A DNA stretch of 64,000 nucleotides. Origin: Nocardioides sp. Root240 (GTDB lineage Bacteria > Actinomycetota > Actinomycetes > Propionibacteriales > Nocardioidaceae). This document shows positions 1-8,377 of this stretch, piece by piece. The notes under the pieces were generated by a model that was given only the letters and a program-made list of their open reading frames with translations, did not search any database and had not been told where the DNA came from. Where the stretch lies: NCBI RefSeq assembly GCF_001428825.1, contig NZ_LMIT01000010.1:445909-509908 (forward strand), read 5' to 3'. Position 1 is the first letter of the stretch. Every line of letters starts with the position of its first letter. The position numbers were made by a program, and so were the translations under genes.

Positions 1-88
1 AGATGCTTTCCGCCTCGACGGTTGGGACCCCCTCCTGACTCTGGGGGCAACGGCTCAGCCGCACCGGTGAGCCACCGATCCGGCAGGC

Positions 89-2698
89 ATGCGCCGCCTC
101 ATCGTGTCCTTCGCCCTGGGACTCGCTTTCGTCGTACCGTCCGCCCTCACGCACTTCTCGGACGCGCCGCTGCAGGAAGCGCGCTGCCCGAGCGGTGACG
201 GGCTCGACTGGGTGCTGCCCGGTGCGTGCGAGCACGCCGACGAGGCGCCGCCGGGCGTCGACGTGACGGAACCGGTCCCGACCGCCGAGCTCAAGGAGCG
301 CGACGGCGGCGGGGCGGAGGCGTACGCCGCGGCCCAGGAGCTCGGCGTACCCGCACCGGCACAGGCGGCCGCGACGAGCCCGGCCGTGACCTGCGAGGGC
401 GACGGCAGCGCCGGCTACCGCACCCAGGCGATGTACGTGGTCGAGGCGGGCAGGACCAACCGCTTCTCCGCACTGCAGGCCAGCTTCCAGCTGTGGGCCG
501 CGGGCGTCGACGACGTCGTGAACCGGTCCGCGGCGCTGACCGGCGGCGTGCGACACGTCCGGTACGTCACCGAGGCGTCCGGCGGCAGCTGCGTCGCGAA
601 GGTCCTCAACGTGACCGTGCCCGCGGGCTCGCTCGCCTCCTTCAACTCCTCCATCGCGGCCATCCAGGCGCTCGGCTACACCGAGCCGAGCCGCAAGTAC
701 CTGATGTGGACCGACGCGACCGTGCTGTGCGGGATCGCGTCGATGTACCCCAACGACAGCGACAGCCAGGGCAACCCGAACAACGGCAGCTACGCGCAGT
801 ACGCCCGGGTCGACTCCGGCTGCTGGGGCTTCGGCGACGGTGCCACGCAGCACTCGGTCGAGGCGCACGAGCTGCTGCACACCTACGGCGGCGTCATGAG
901 CACCGCGCCGCACGGCACCCGCGCCGGTCACTGCTGGGACGAGTCGGACACCATGTGCTACGCCGACGGCGGCGGCTTCGCGATGCAGCAGGTCTGCCCG
1001 GCGGAGCGCGAGTACCTCTTCGACTGCAACAACGACGACTACTACTCGACGTACCCCGACCCGGGGAGCTGGCTCGACGGCCACTGGAACGCCGCGGACT
1101 CGCGCTTCCTGATCGGCGGCGGCAACGGCTCCGGAGGCGGTACGCCGGGCGCGCCCACCGTGCTCGGAGCGACCATCGCGGTCAACAACCCCGCCGTCCC
1201 CGGTCTGGCGACCCAGGCCTCGGTGACCCCGGCGCTGCCCACCGGCCGCACCGTCGCGAGCGTGCAGTGGAAGTCGCCAAAGGCGGACTGCTCGTTCAGC
1301 ACGCCGACCGAGGTCCAGACCGAGGTCACCTGCAGCGCGACCTCCTCGACCGCGACCACCGTGACGGCGACCGTGACCGACTCGACGGGTGCGACGAAGG
1401 CGGTCACCAGCCCGCTGACCTTCGCCACCGGCACGACCCGCGCGGTGAGCATCGCGCTGGGCGCGGCCGGACAGTCCCCGGCCGATGGCGGCACGGCCGG
1501 CGTGTGCACCGGCGCGGCCTTCCCGTTGAACGCGACGGTCCTCGACACCGCGAGCGGCCGGCCGGTCAAGGGCCTGGCCACGGCGCTGACCAAGCAGACC
1601 ACGACCATGACCGCCCCGGCCAGCGCCGGCTCACCCGTCACCGGGGCGACCGGTGTCGCGACCCAGCCGCAGACCGCGACGGTCTCGACGACCTACCGCG
1701 GCCGGACCGCCGCCGGGAACGTGTACGCCGCCGCCGGCCCCGCGACTCTCGTCGCCGCACCGGCGACGTGCACGACGTCGCTCACGGCCGAGCTCGCCGC
1801 CGACCGGGTCTGGTACGGCGACACCGTCGCCGTGACGGGCGACCTGAGCGCCACCAGCGGCGCGGCCACCGTGGTCCCGTCGGGCGTCAGCCTCGCGGTC
1901 CGGCTGACCACCGACGCCGGCAAGGGGCTCAGCCTCGGCACCGTGAAGACGGCTGCCGACGGGTCGTACTCCTTCGCGGCGAAGCCGACGGCCAACGGGA
2001 CGATCAGCGTGGCCCTCACCGCCGGCACGTCCTACACGGGCGGGGCGGCCACCGCCGGCACGATCACCGTCGACGTACCGGACACCCTGATCACGGGTGC
2101 CGTCGACAAGACGTCGGTGGCGTACGGGCAGACCGTCACGGTGACGGGCACCTTGCGCCGCGACGCCGGCGGGACCACGTCACCGCTCGCGAGCAAGTCG
2201 GTCAGCGTCTACGTCACCCCCGCGGGCGGCACGGCCGTCAAGGTGGGCGCCGCCTCGACCAAGGCGGACGGGACGTTCAGCATCGCGGTCGCGCTCAAGG
2301 TGAGCGGCACCCTCTCGGTCTCCTACGCCGGCGCCTCCGGCCAGCCCGCAGCCAAGGTCGACGTCGGAGCGGTCACCGCGGTGTCCTGGAGCACGGCGGT
2401 GACGGCGTCCGCGTCGTCCTCGACGGTCGCTGCCGGCGGGTCGGTCACGCTCTCGGGCTCGGTGTCGCGGACCTGGTCAGGCGCCACCTCCCCCGCCCCG
2501 GCGATCAAGGTCAAGGTCACCTTCCGGGCGACCGGCAGCAGCACCACGACCGTGGTCTCGTCCGTCACCACGACGACGAGCGGGACCTTCACGGCGAAGG
2601 TCTACCCGAAGGCGAGCGGCACCTGGACGCTGACGGTCAGCGACGTGGCCGGCTATGTGAGCGCCAACAGCAGTCCGTTGACCATCACGGTCAGCTGA
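89..2698 (+). CDS. Secreted metzincin-like zinc protease with C-terminal Ig-like repeats
   Basis: Predicted exported protein of 869 residues. A signal peptide (basic start, hydrophobic core, roughly residues 1-25) is followed by a protease-like region. A zinc motif HELLH lies at H260-H264, within HELLHTYGG. About 30 residues later comes DTMCY, which resembles the Met-turn of metzincins, so a metallopeptidase role at the cell surface or outside the cell is likely. From about residue 345 a Gly-rich linker leads into several Thr/Ser/Val-rich beta domains of bacterial Ig type, including segments reading VTVTGTLRR and VTLSGSVSR, probably for spacing or adhesion. The usual third zinc ligand directly after HExxHxxG is not His (the motif continues GGV), so the metal site may differ from classical metzincins. 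The substrate is unknown. The gene converges on the next gene with a 10-base gap. Confidence 0.75.
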   Translation: MRRLIVSFALGLAFVVPSALTHFSDAPLQEARCPSGDGLDWVLPGACEHADEAPPGVDVTEPVPTAELKERDGGGAEAYAAAQELGVPAPAQAAATSPAVTCEGDGSAGYRTQAMYVVEAGRTNRFSALQASFQLWAAGVDDVVNRSAALTGGVRHVRYVTEASGGSCVAKVLNVTVPAGSLASFNSSIAAIQALGYTEPSRKYLMWTDATVLCGIASMYPNDSDSQGNPNNGSYAQYARVDSGCWGFGDGATQHSVEAHELLHTYGGVMSTAPHGTRAGHCWDESDTMCYADGGGFAMQQVCPAEREYLFDCNNDDYYSTYPDPGSWLDGHWNAADSRFLIGGGNGSGGGTPGAPTVLGATIAVNNPAVPGLATQASVTPALPTGRTVASVQWKSPKADCSFSTPTEVQTEVTCSATSSTATTVTATVTDSTGATKAVTSPLTFATGTTRAVSIALGAAGQSPADGGTAGVCTGAAFPLNATVLDTASGRPVKGLATALTKQTTTMTAPASAGSPVTGATGVATQPQTATVSTTYRGRTAAGNVYAAAGPATLVAAPATCTTSLTAELAADRVWYGDTVAVTGDLSATSGAATVVPSGVSLAVRLTTDAGKGLSLGTVKTAADGSYSFAAKPTANGTISVALTAGTSYTGGAATAGTITVDVPDTLITGAVDKTSVAYGQTVTVTGTLRRDAGGTTSPLASKSVSVYVTPAGGTAVKVGAASTKADGTFSIAVALKVSGTLSVSYAGASGQPAAKVDVGAVTAVSWSTAVTASASSSTVAAGGSVTLSGSVSRTWSGATSPAPAIKVKVTFRATGSSTTTVVSSVTTTTSGTFTAKVYPKASGTWTLTVSDVAGYVSANSSPLTITVS

Positions 2699-2708
2699 GC
2701 CAGGAGGG

Positions 2709-3377
2709 TCAGGCGACCTGGCCGAGCCTGCGCTTGAGCTTTCGGCGCTTGCGGTCGAGCTCCTCGAGCCGGACCTCGAGGGAGGCGTTGCGGCGGGCGA
2801 GACGCTCGAGCTCGCGCAGCGCGTCGGGGAGCGACTGCACCGGCCCGGTGGCGTTCGGGACCGTGTCGAGGCGCAGCGACGCCGTCCCGAACCCGACGAG
2901 CTTGCCGAACGTCTTCCAGACGTCCCTGGGCTCCCTGCCGTCGGTCTCGATGACGTGCAGGCGCTCGGGCTTGCGGACAGCGGACGCCCAGCGACCGAGC
3001 GTGGCGGTCTCGTCGTCGATGCCGGTCGTGACGACGACGTGGACCTGGTAGCCCGCGAGTCCGTCGACCAGCAACGCCACCTGCTCGGGCGCGGCGTGGG
3101 CGAGGAGCGGCTGGCTGAAGACGAGGTCGGACCTCGTCCGCTGCGCACGGCGCACCAGGCGGGTCCACTGGCCCTCGACGTCCGCGCGCTTGAGGCCCCA
3201 GTCCTTGTGGGCACGGGTCATCTCGACGGCGGCACGGAAGCTCTCCGCCGGCGCGTGGGCGAGCGAGGCCACGCCGAGCTCGACGAGTGCCTCGTGGTGG
3301 TGGGCGAGCGCGGGTTCGATCACGTCGCCGGTGCCCGGCATGCCGACGTGGATCCACGCCTTGAGCTTCTTGGCCAT
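2709..3377 (-). CDS. Hypothetical protein, remotely sulfotransferase-like, with coiled-coil tail
   Basis: A 222-residue soluble protein of unknown function. It begins MAKKLKAWIHVGMPGTGD; this resembles the nucleotide-binding start of sulfotransferase-like proteins (hydrophobic strand plus GxPxTGT loop), but the loop is not canonical. The last 40 residues are rich in Leu, Glu, Arg and Lys in heptad-like order and probably form a coiled coil. I chose the ATG at 3377 because the reading frame upstream (to a GTG at 3458) looks non-coding and would run into the KstR-type palindrome. The gene is divergent from the ketosteroid-isomerase-like gene and could share its control region. Confidence 0.6.
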   Translation of the reverse strand: MAKKLKAWIHVGMPGTGDVIEPALAHHHEALVELGVASLAHAPAESFRAAVEMTRAHKDWGLKRADVEGQWTRLVRRAQRTRSDLVFSQPLLAHAAPEQVALLVDGLAGYQVHVVVTTGIDDETATLGRWASAVRKPERLHVIETDGREPRDVWKTFGKLVGFGTASLRLDTVPNATGPVQSLPDALRELERLARRNASLEVRLEELDRKRRKLKRRLGQVA

Positions 3378-3457
3378 GCTCGCACGGTGACAGCGGCCGA
3401 TGAGCGCTCCGTGAACCGTCGGTGACCGGCGGGCGTGCTGCTCGGTGACATCAGCCA

Positions 3458-3473
3458 CTAGAACCTGTTCTAG
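3458..3473. promoter_or_regulatory. KstR-type operator palindrome
   Basis: CTAGAACCTGTTCTAG is a perfect 16-base palindrome. Its inner 14 bases (3459-3472) match every fixed position of the known KstR consensus TnnAACnnGTTnnA. KstR is the TetR-family repressor of cholesterol and steroid breakdown in mycobacteria and rhodococci. The site ends 20 bases before the ATG of the ketosteroid-isomerase-like gene and lies upstream of the divergent gene at 2709-3377. The match is direct; binding by a KstR orthologue in this strain is inferred. Confidence 0.7.
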
Positions 3474-3493
3474 ATTCGCCCTACGCTGGCCCC

Positions 3494-3949
3494 ATGATCA
3501 CCTCCGACGCGATCGTCTGGAACGCCGCGAACGATCCGCACCCGGCCCGCGCCGCCTCGCAGCGCTCGTACTCCGCCGTCGCGAAGGGCGACCTCGCCGA
3601 GTGGCTGACCGTGTACGCCGAGGACGCCGTCCTCGAGGACCCGGTCGGCCCGTCGATGTTCGACCCGGAGGGCAAGGGCCACCACGGGCACGCCGGCATC
3701 GCCGCGTTCTGGGAGAAGGCCATCGCCCCGATCGACACCTTCGAGTTCCAGATCAACGATTCCTTCGCGAACCCGGGCAGCAACACCTGCGCCAACATCG
3801 GCCGGATCAAGACGTCCTTCGCCGACGGCTCGCACACCACGACCGACCTGATCATGGTCTACGTCGTCGACGACGAGGGCCGCGTGAAGTCGATGAAGGC
3901 GTTCTGGGAGCCGGACCGGACGATGGCGAGCTTCACCGCCGCCGGCTGA
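3494..3949 (+). CDS. Ketosteroid isomerase-like SnoaL/NTF2-fold protein
   Basis: A 151-residue NTF2-fold protein. The segment from Tyr26 through GDLAEWLTVYAEDAVLEDPVG parallels the start of bacterial steroid delta-5-3-ketosteroid isomerase. The three residues of the isomerase site have counterparts here: Tyr26 (Tyr14), Asp49 in EDPVG (Asp38) and Asp118 in TTDLIMVY (Asp99). The protein is longer than classical KSI (about 125 residues), mainly through an insertion around residues 53-65 and a longer central loop. A role in moving the double bond of 3-keto-delta-5 steroids is therefore plausible, and the KstR-type site 20 bases upstream supports a steroid link. No clear Shine-Dalgarno precedes the ATG, so the message may be nearly leaderless. 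SnoaL-like enzymes acting on other substrates cannot be excluded. Confidence 0.72.
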   Translation: MITSDAIVWNAANDPHPARAASQRSYSAVAKGDLAEWLTVYAEDAVLEDPVGPSMFDPEGKGHHGHAGIAAFWEKAIAPIDTFEFQINDSFANPGSNTCANIGRIKTSFADGSHTTTDLIMVYVVDDEGRVKSMKAFWEPDRTMASFTAAG

Positions 3950-4019
3950 CCGGCCGTTCGCGGCTCCGTCGCGGCTCCGTCATCAAAACGGGTGGCGCGG
4001 GTTCGTAGGGTGGATCGAC

Positions 4020-4508
4020 GTGAGCCCCCTGACCGAGCAAGAGATCCGTGCGTCCTTCGTGAACTGCTCCAAGGGCGAGGCCAAGCGGCTGAACGTCCCT
4101 CGCGACCTCGCCGACCAGCCGTGGGACGACCTCGACTTCCTCGGCTGGCGTGACCCGCAGTCGCGCACCCGGGGCTACCTCGTGGCGGAGCACGACGGCG
4201 CGCCGTACGGCGTGGTGCTGCGCGCCTCCGACGCCGGCGGCAACGTCCCCCGCAAGAACCTCTGCAGCCTCTGCCTGACCCCGCACTCCGCCGGCGGGGT
4301 CGCCCTGCTGGTCGCGCCGCGTGCCGGGAAGTCCGGCCAGAACGGCAACTCCGTCGGCACCTACATCTGCGCCGACCTGCAGTGCTCGCTCTACGTCCGC
4401 GGCCGGAAGAAGACCGACATGGGCCGCCTGCCCGAGTCACTCCCGATGGAGCAGCAGGTCGAGCGGCTGCAGGCGAACCTCGGGGCCTTCTTGGCGCGCG
4501 TCGGCTGA
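4020..4508 (+). CDS. FBP domain protein (FusB/EF-G-binding-like zinc finger)
   Basis: A 162-residue protein with a GTG start. The C-terminal half has the treble-clef zinc finger of the FBP family: C82 and C85 in LCSLC, then C117 and C122 in ICADLQC. The segment SGQNGNSVGTYICADLQCS is characteristic. Proteins of this family resemble the EF-G-binding fusidic acid resistance proteins FusB/FusC and are thought to act on the ribosome or elongation factor G. The actinobacterial members are poorly studied, so a resistance role should not be assumed. Gene order gives no further hint. It converges on the DUF2461 gene with a 13-base gap. Confidence 0.8.
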   Translation: MSPLTEQEIRASFVNCSKGEAKRLNVPRDLADQPWDDLDFLGWRDPQSRTRGYLVAEHDGAPYGVVLRASDAGGNVPRKNLCSLCLTPHSAGGVALLVAPRAGKSGQNGNSVGTYICADLQCSLYVRGRKKTDMGRLPESLPMEQQVERLQANLGAFLARVG

Positions 4509-4521
4509 TTCACGCGTTTCC

Positions 4522-5154
4522 CTAGGGGGTCGTCGCGGTCTCGATCCAGTTGACCAGAGGCCGCAGCCGCCGCCAGTCCTCCCGCACCTTGTCGAGCAGC
4601 TCGGCGGTGTGCACGAACGGCTCGAACCCGTACGACCGCATGCCCAGCACCGTCTTCATGCGCAGCAGGTCGATGCGCGGGTGCTCCTTGTCGTAGCCGC
4701 GCGGCACCGTCTTGAGCCGCTCCCCCGCCACCTCGAAGCCACCCTTCTCGAGGTCGCGCAGGATCCGCTGCAGCGCCTTGCCCGTCTTGTCATCGGCCAT
4801 CGCCTCCCGCAACGCGGCCAGCCGCTCACCGCCGGCCTCGTAGATCCCCCCACCGACCCGTACGCCGGGCGCGGCCACCTCGACGTACCAACCGGTCGCG
4901 GCAGCGACCCCGACGAAGGCGCCCTGGTGGGTCTTGTAGGGCGTCTTGTCCTTGGCGAAACGGACGTCGCGGTAGGGCCGGAACACCTTCGCGGCGCCGA
5001 ACTCCTGCGCCAGCGCGTCGGTGAGCGCGACCATCGGCGCCTTCACCGCGTTGTCGTAGGTGGCCTTGTGGGCGTCCCAGAAGGACTTGGTGTTGTCGAC
5101 CTCGAGGTCGTCGTAGAAGTCGAGGGCGGCGACGGGGAAACCGGAGAACTCCAC
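4522..5154 (-). CDS. DUF2461 family protein
   Basis: A 210-residue soluble protein matching the DUF2461 (TIGR02453-type) family along its whole length. It opens with FPVAALDFYDDLEVDNTKSFW, has the conserved FRPYRDVRFAKDKTPYKTH block around residues 58-76, and YVEVAAPGVRVGGGIY near residue 90. The family is widespread in bacteria and has no established biochemical function. The ATG start fits the family's normal N-terminus. It is a single gene, converging on the FBP gene on one side and placed 19 bases downstream of the NHL/Ig-repeat gene stop on the other. Confidence 0.85.
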   Translation of the reverse strand: MEFSGFPVAALDFYDDLEVDNTKSFWDAHKATYDNAVKAPMVALTDALAQEFGAAKVFRPYRDVRFAKDKTPYKTHQGAFVGVAAATGWYVEVAAPGVRVGGGIYEAGGERLAALREAMADDKTGKALQRILRDLEKGGFEVAGERLKTVPRGYDKEHPRIDLLRMKTVLGMRSYGFEPFVHTAELLDKVREDWRRLRPLVNWIETATTP

Positions 5155-5173
5155 GGCGCGAGCCTACGACCCG

Positions 5174-7216
5174 TCAGCGGATCGCCACCGTGTACGCCGA
5201 GTAGCGAGCCAGGCTCGTGTACCCGGCTCTCGCCGCGGTGACCCTGACCCGGATCTTGTGGCCGCGGGTCGACGCAGGAAGCTTGAGGGTCCGCGCGGTG
5301 GCCCCCTTGATCGCCGTACTGCCCCGGAACCACTGGTAGCGGTAGGTCAGCCCGCCGGGGGTCCAGGTGCCGCGGTTGGCGGTGAGAACGTGGCCCACGT
5401 GCCGAGTGCCGGTGACGGACGGAGCAGCACTGTTGGTGAGGATGCCCGCTGCCACGGCACCGGTCTGAGCCGACGTCGCGGTACCGGTGGCGTACCCGCC
5501 CTTCGATGCCGTCACCCGCACGCTGATCCGCATCCCCCTCACGCCAGCGGTCGGCGTGTACGTCGAGCCGGTCGCTCCGCTGATCGCCGAACCGTTCGCC
5601 TGCCATTGGTAGGCGTAGCTGCCGGCGGGGTTCCAGGTGCCGGGGGAAGCGCTCAGCCGGACTCCCACCCGCGGCGTCCCACTGACCTTCGGTTGCGAGA
5701 GCGCCGTCATCGGCAGCCCGCCCTGCTCCGAGACGACGACCCCGGACGACGTCGCCGAAGCAGGGGCGAAGCCCGCCTTCGATGCGGTGACCCGCACGCT
5801 CACGGTCGTGCCCACATCGCCGGCAACCAGGGTGTGGGAGTTGGCGGTCGCCCCGCTGATCGCACCCCCGTTCCTCAACCACTGGTACGTCGGCGACGTG
5901 CCTGACGGCGTCCACGAACCGGCGGCAGCAGTGAGCGTGCCGCCCGGCTCGGCTGCACCCGCGATGGTGGGGAGCTCGACGTTGGAGACCACACCGGCTT
6001 GGACGACCTTCGATGCCGAGGGTGCCCAGCGCGGTTCTCGGCCGTCCTTCCGCGCCTGGACCCAGACCGTCAGAGCTCGCCCTGCGTCGGCGGGCCCGGG
6101 TGTGTAGGTCGAGGCGGTCGCCCCGGCGATCACCGTCCCGTCGACGACCCATTGATAGGCGAAGGTCGTCGGTGCCGGATCCCAGGAACCGGACGTGCTC
6201 GCGACCTGGGCGCCGACGGAGGGCGTGCCGACGATCGCCGGCGGCACCGTGTTGACGATGACGGAGTCACGCGCCACGAACTTCTGCACGTGACCGTGGA
6301 AGTCGCTGACATAGATGCCGCCGGTCGCATCCACCGCAACTCCGAAGGGCGCCGTCGTGGTGGTCCCGTTCGGGACGGTCCACGTGCTCACGAGCGTGCC
6401 CGTGATGGAGAACTGCTGGATGCGAGAGCTAAAGGCATCGGCGACGTACAGGTTGCCGGCGGCGTCCACCGCGGCCCCGTGCGGCACGACGGTTCCACCG
6501 TCGAGGTCTCCCTCGACGTTCCACCGGGCGAGGAATCCACCGGAGCTCGTGAACTTCTGCACCCGGTTGTTGAACGTGTCGACGACGTAGACCTTCCCGC
6601 TGGTGTCGACCGCGATGCCGGAGGGCGAGCTGAACTGACCGTCAGCGGAACCGGCGGAACCCCACCCGGCCAGGAACACCCCGGAGCTCGTGAACTTCTG
6701 CACGCGGTCGTTGTCGGAATCGGCGACGTAGACGCTCCCGTCGGGCGCCACGGCGATGCCCAGCGCGCCGCTCAGCTGGCCTTCGGCCGAGCCGTGACTC
6801 CCCCACGAAGCCACGGATGCGCCGCTGGCGGTGAACTTGAGCACTCCCAGGTAGTAGTCGACGACGTAGACGTACCCGGTCTCGTCCGTGGCCACGGCGA
6901 CAGGCGCGGGCAGCAGGTCGGTGCCGCCCCACTGGCCCACGAACTCGCCCTCGGCGGTGAACCGCTGGATCCGGTGGTTGCCCGTGTCCGCGACGTAGAC
7001 GTCCGAGGCGCCACCCACCGCGATCCCGTAGGGGAAGTCGAACTGCCCCTCCCCCGCGCCGGAGCCGCCCCACGTCCTGACGAGGACGGGTGGGTCCGAG
7101 GGCGCAGCCCAGGCCGCCGGGAGCAGGCCGGTCAACAACGAGACCCCCGCCAGCAAGGACGTCAGGATCAGCCTCGACCTCGTGCCTGCACGCGAGGCGG
7201 CGTTCACGGTGGACAT
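5174..7216 (-). CDS. Secreted NHL-repeat beta-propeller with C-terminal Ig-like repeats
   Basis: A 680-residue exported protein. A signal peptide ends near AAWAAPS (about residues 40-45). Residues about 50-330 hold NHL repeats of the form DVYVADTGNHRIQRFT and VYVADSDNDRVQKFT, predicted to fold as a beta-propeller. Residues about 350-680 contain four Ig-like repeats marked by YQW...I.GAT..TYT. The propeller probably binds a protein or carbohydrate outside the cell; no catalytic site is evident. I used the ATG at 7216 because it starts a normal signal peptide, whereas the frame upstream overlaps the preceding gene. The gene begins 20 bases after the stop of the next gene upstream (7237-8292), whose C-terminal repeats are closely similar, so the two form an operon of partial paralogues. 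Confidence 0.8.
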   Translation of the reverse strand: MSTVNAASRAGTRSRLILTSLLAGVSLLTGLLPAAWAAPSDPPVLVRTWGGSGAGEGQFDFPYGIAVGGASDVYVADTGNHRIQRFTAEGEFVGQWGGTDLLPAPVAVATDETGYVYVVDYYLGVLKFTASGASVASWGSHGSAEGQLSGALGIAVAPDGSVYVADSDNDRVQKFTSSGVFLAGWGSAGSADGQFSSPSGIAVDTSGKVYVVDTFNNRVQKFTSSGGFLARWNVEGDLDGGTVVPHGAAVDAAGNLYVADAFSSRIQQFSITGTLVSTWTVPNGTTTTAPFGVAVDATGGIYVSDFHGHVQKFVARDSVIVNTVPPAIVGTPSVGAQVASTSGSWDPAPTTFAYQWVVDGTVIAGATASTYTPGPADAGRALTVWVQARKDGREPRWAPSASKVVQAGVVSNVELPTIAGAAEPGGTLTAAAGSWTPSGTSPTYQWLRNGGAISGATANSHTLVAGDVGTTVSVRVTASKAGFAPASATSSGVVVSEQGGLPMTALSQPKVSGTPRVGVRLSASPGTWNPAGSYAYQWQANGSAISGATGSTYTPTAGVRGMRISVRVTASKGGYATGTATSAQTGAVAAGILTNSAAPSVTGTRHVGHVLTANRGTWTPGGLTYRYQWFRGSTAIKGATARTLKLPASTRGHKIRVRVTAARAGYTSLARYSAYTVAIR

Positions 7217-7236
7217 GAAGGGTGACCGCTCGCTCG

Positions 7237-8292
7237 CTACTTGATCGGCACCGTGAACGCCGAGTACCTCGCGGCGCTCGCGTAACCCGTCCGGGCAGCG
7301 GTGATCCGCACCCGGATCCTCTTGCCTCTCACGCCTGCCGGGAGCTTGTAGGTCCTGCCCGTCGCGCCGGTGATCGCAGCCGTTGCCTTGAACCACTGAT
7401 ACCTGTAGGTCAAGCCAGTCGGCGACCAGCTACCGACGGAGGCCGTCAGCCGATATCCGACCCGCTTCGTCCCCGCGATGGTGGGCAAGGACCTGTTCGT
7501 CACGATGCCTGCGGCCACCAGCGCCGTCTTCGCCGATGTCGCCGAAGCCGATGCGAGACCGACCTTCGACGCAGTGGCCCGAACGCTGATCCGCCTGCCC
7601 TTCACGCCTGACGTCGGCGTGTACGTCGCCGCGGTCGCCCCCACGATCGCCGAGCCGTCCGCGAGCCACTGGTAGGCGAAGGTCGCGCCCGACGGGCTCC
7701 ACATGCCGGGCGACGCGGTCAGCCTGACTCCCACCCGGGGCGTTCCGACGACGGTGGGCGGCGCCGTGTTCTGCAGCGCGTCGGGGGTCGGCGGCACCTC
7801 CCCGATGGTGAAGCTGGTCGTGTTCACGGCGGGCTCGCAGGGGAACTGCAGCCTCGCGTCGAGGGACGCCGCCAGGAAGGCCGTCGAGGCCTGGTCGTCG
7901 TAGAAGGCGTCGATCGTCCAGTTCGAGCCGACGAAGCTGGCCGTCACGGTGAACGACCCGTCGAAGGTGCCGGACTTCGCGACGATCTCGCGGTTGAAGC
8001 CGCCCTGGCAGCCATCCCAGCTGAATTGGATGCCGTAGCCACCTTCGGGAAAGGCCGCGATGCCCTCGGCGTGGTACCCCACGGTCATGGTGTCACCGTT
8101 CACGGCGAGGCCCGTCAAGGAGACGAGGGGGGACGAAGTGGCGTCACCGGCACCGTCGTGGGCCACGGACGCGGCGTAGGACGCCAGCACCGTGTCCGTC
8201 GGGCCAGCATCGGCGGCGGCGCTGGCTGCGAAGGCGAGGACGAGGGAACAAGCGACCCCCATGATCGCCACGAGACCTCTGGAGCTCTTCAT
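7237..8292 (-). CDS. Secreted protein with C-terminal Ig-like repeats
   Basis: A 351-residue exported protein. Translation starts at MKSSRGLVAIMG, preceded by a good GGAGG ribosome-binding site, and a signal peptide runs to about ASAAADA (residue 27). Residues about 30-165 form an unrecognised beta-rich domain (FSWDGCQGGFNREIV and VNTTSFTIG) that might be adhesive. Two Ig-like repeats follow, with YQWLADGSAIVGAT and YQWFKATAAITGAT. The last repeat is nearly the same as the last repeat of the downstream NHL protein (both have RVRITAAR/RVRVTAAR and end in YSA-TV-I), indicating recent duplication or recombination. It is likely the first gene of the pair. Confidence 0.75.
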   Translation of the reverse strand: MKSSRGLVAIMGVACSLVLAFAASAAADAGPTDTVLASYAASVAHDGAGDATSSPLVSLTGLAVNGDTMTVGYHAEGIAAFPEGGYGIQFSWDGCQGGFNREIVAKSGTFDGSFTVTASFVGSNWTIDAFYDDQASTAFLAASLDARLQFPCEPAVNTTSFTIGEVPPTPDALQNTAPPTVVGTPRVGVRLTASPGMWSPSGATFAYQWLADGSAIVGATAATYTPTSGVKGRRISVRATASKVGLASASATSAKTALVAAGIVTNRSLPTIAGTKRVGYRLTASVGSWSPTGLTYRYQWFKATAAITGATGRTYKLPAGVRGKRIRVRITAARTGYASAARYSAFTVPIK

Positions 8293-8377
8293 GAGCGTGA
8301 TCCTCCTGCGAAGAGGTCCTCCGGAGACGGCGTCGGACCGTTTCCGGACGAACCCCGGACACCACGCCGGCCGTTCC

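Noticed and set aside
1..88. Possible hairpin GACCCCC...GGGGG before the first gene
   Set aside because: The stem is short and the upstream context lies outside the window, so no role can be judged.
226..3051. Long Arg-rich open frame of 941 codons overlapping the first gene
   Set aside because: It is an out-of-frame artefact of high GC content; composition is Arg/Gly/Pro-dominated with no domain, and the overlapping frame has a signal peptide and protease motif.
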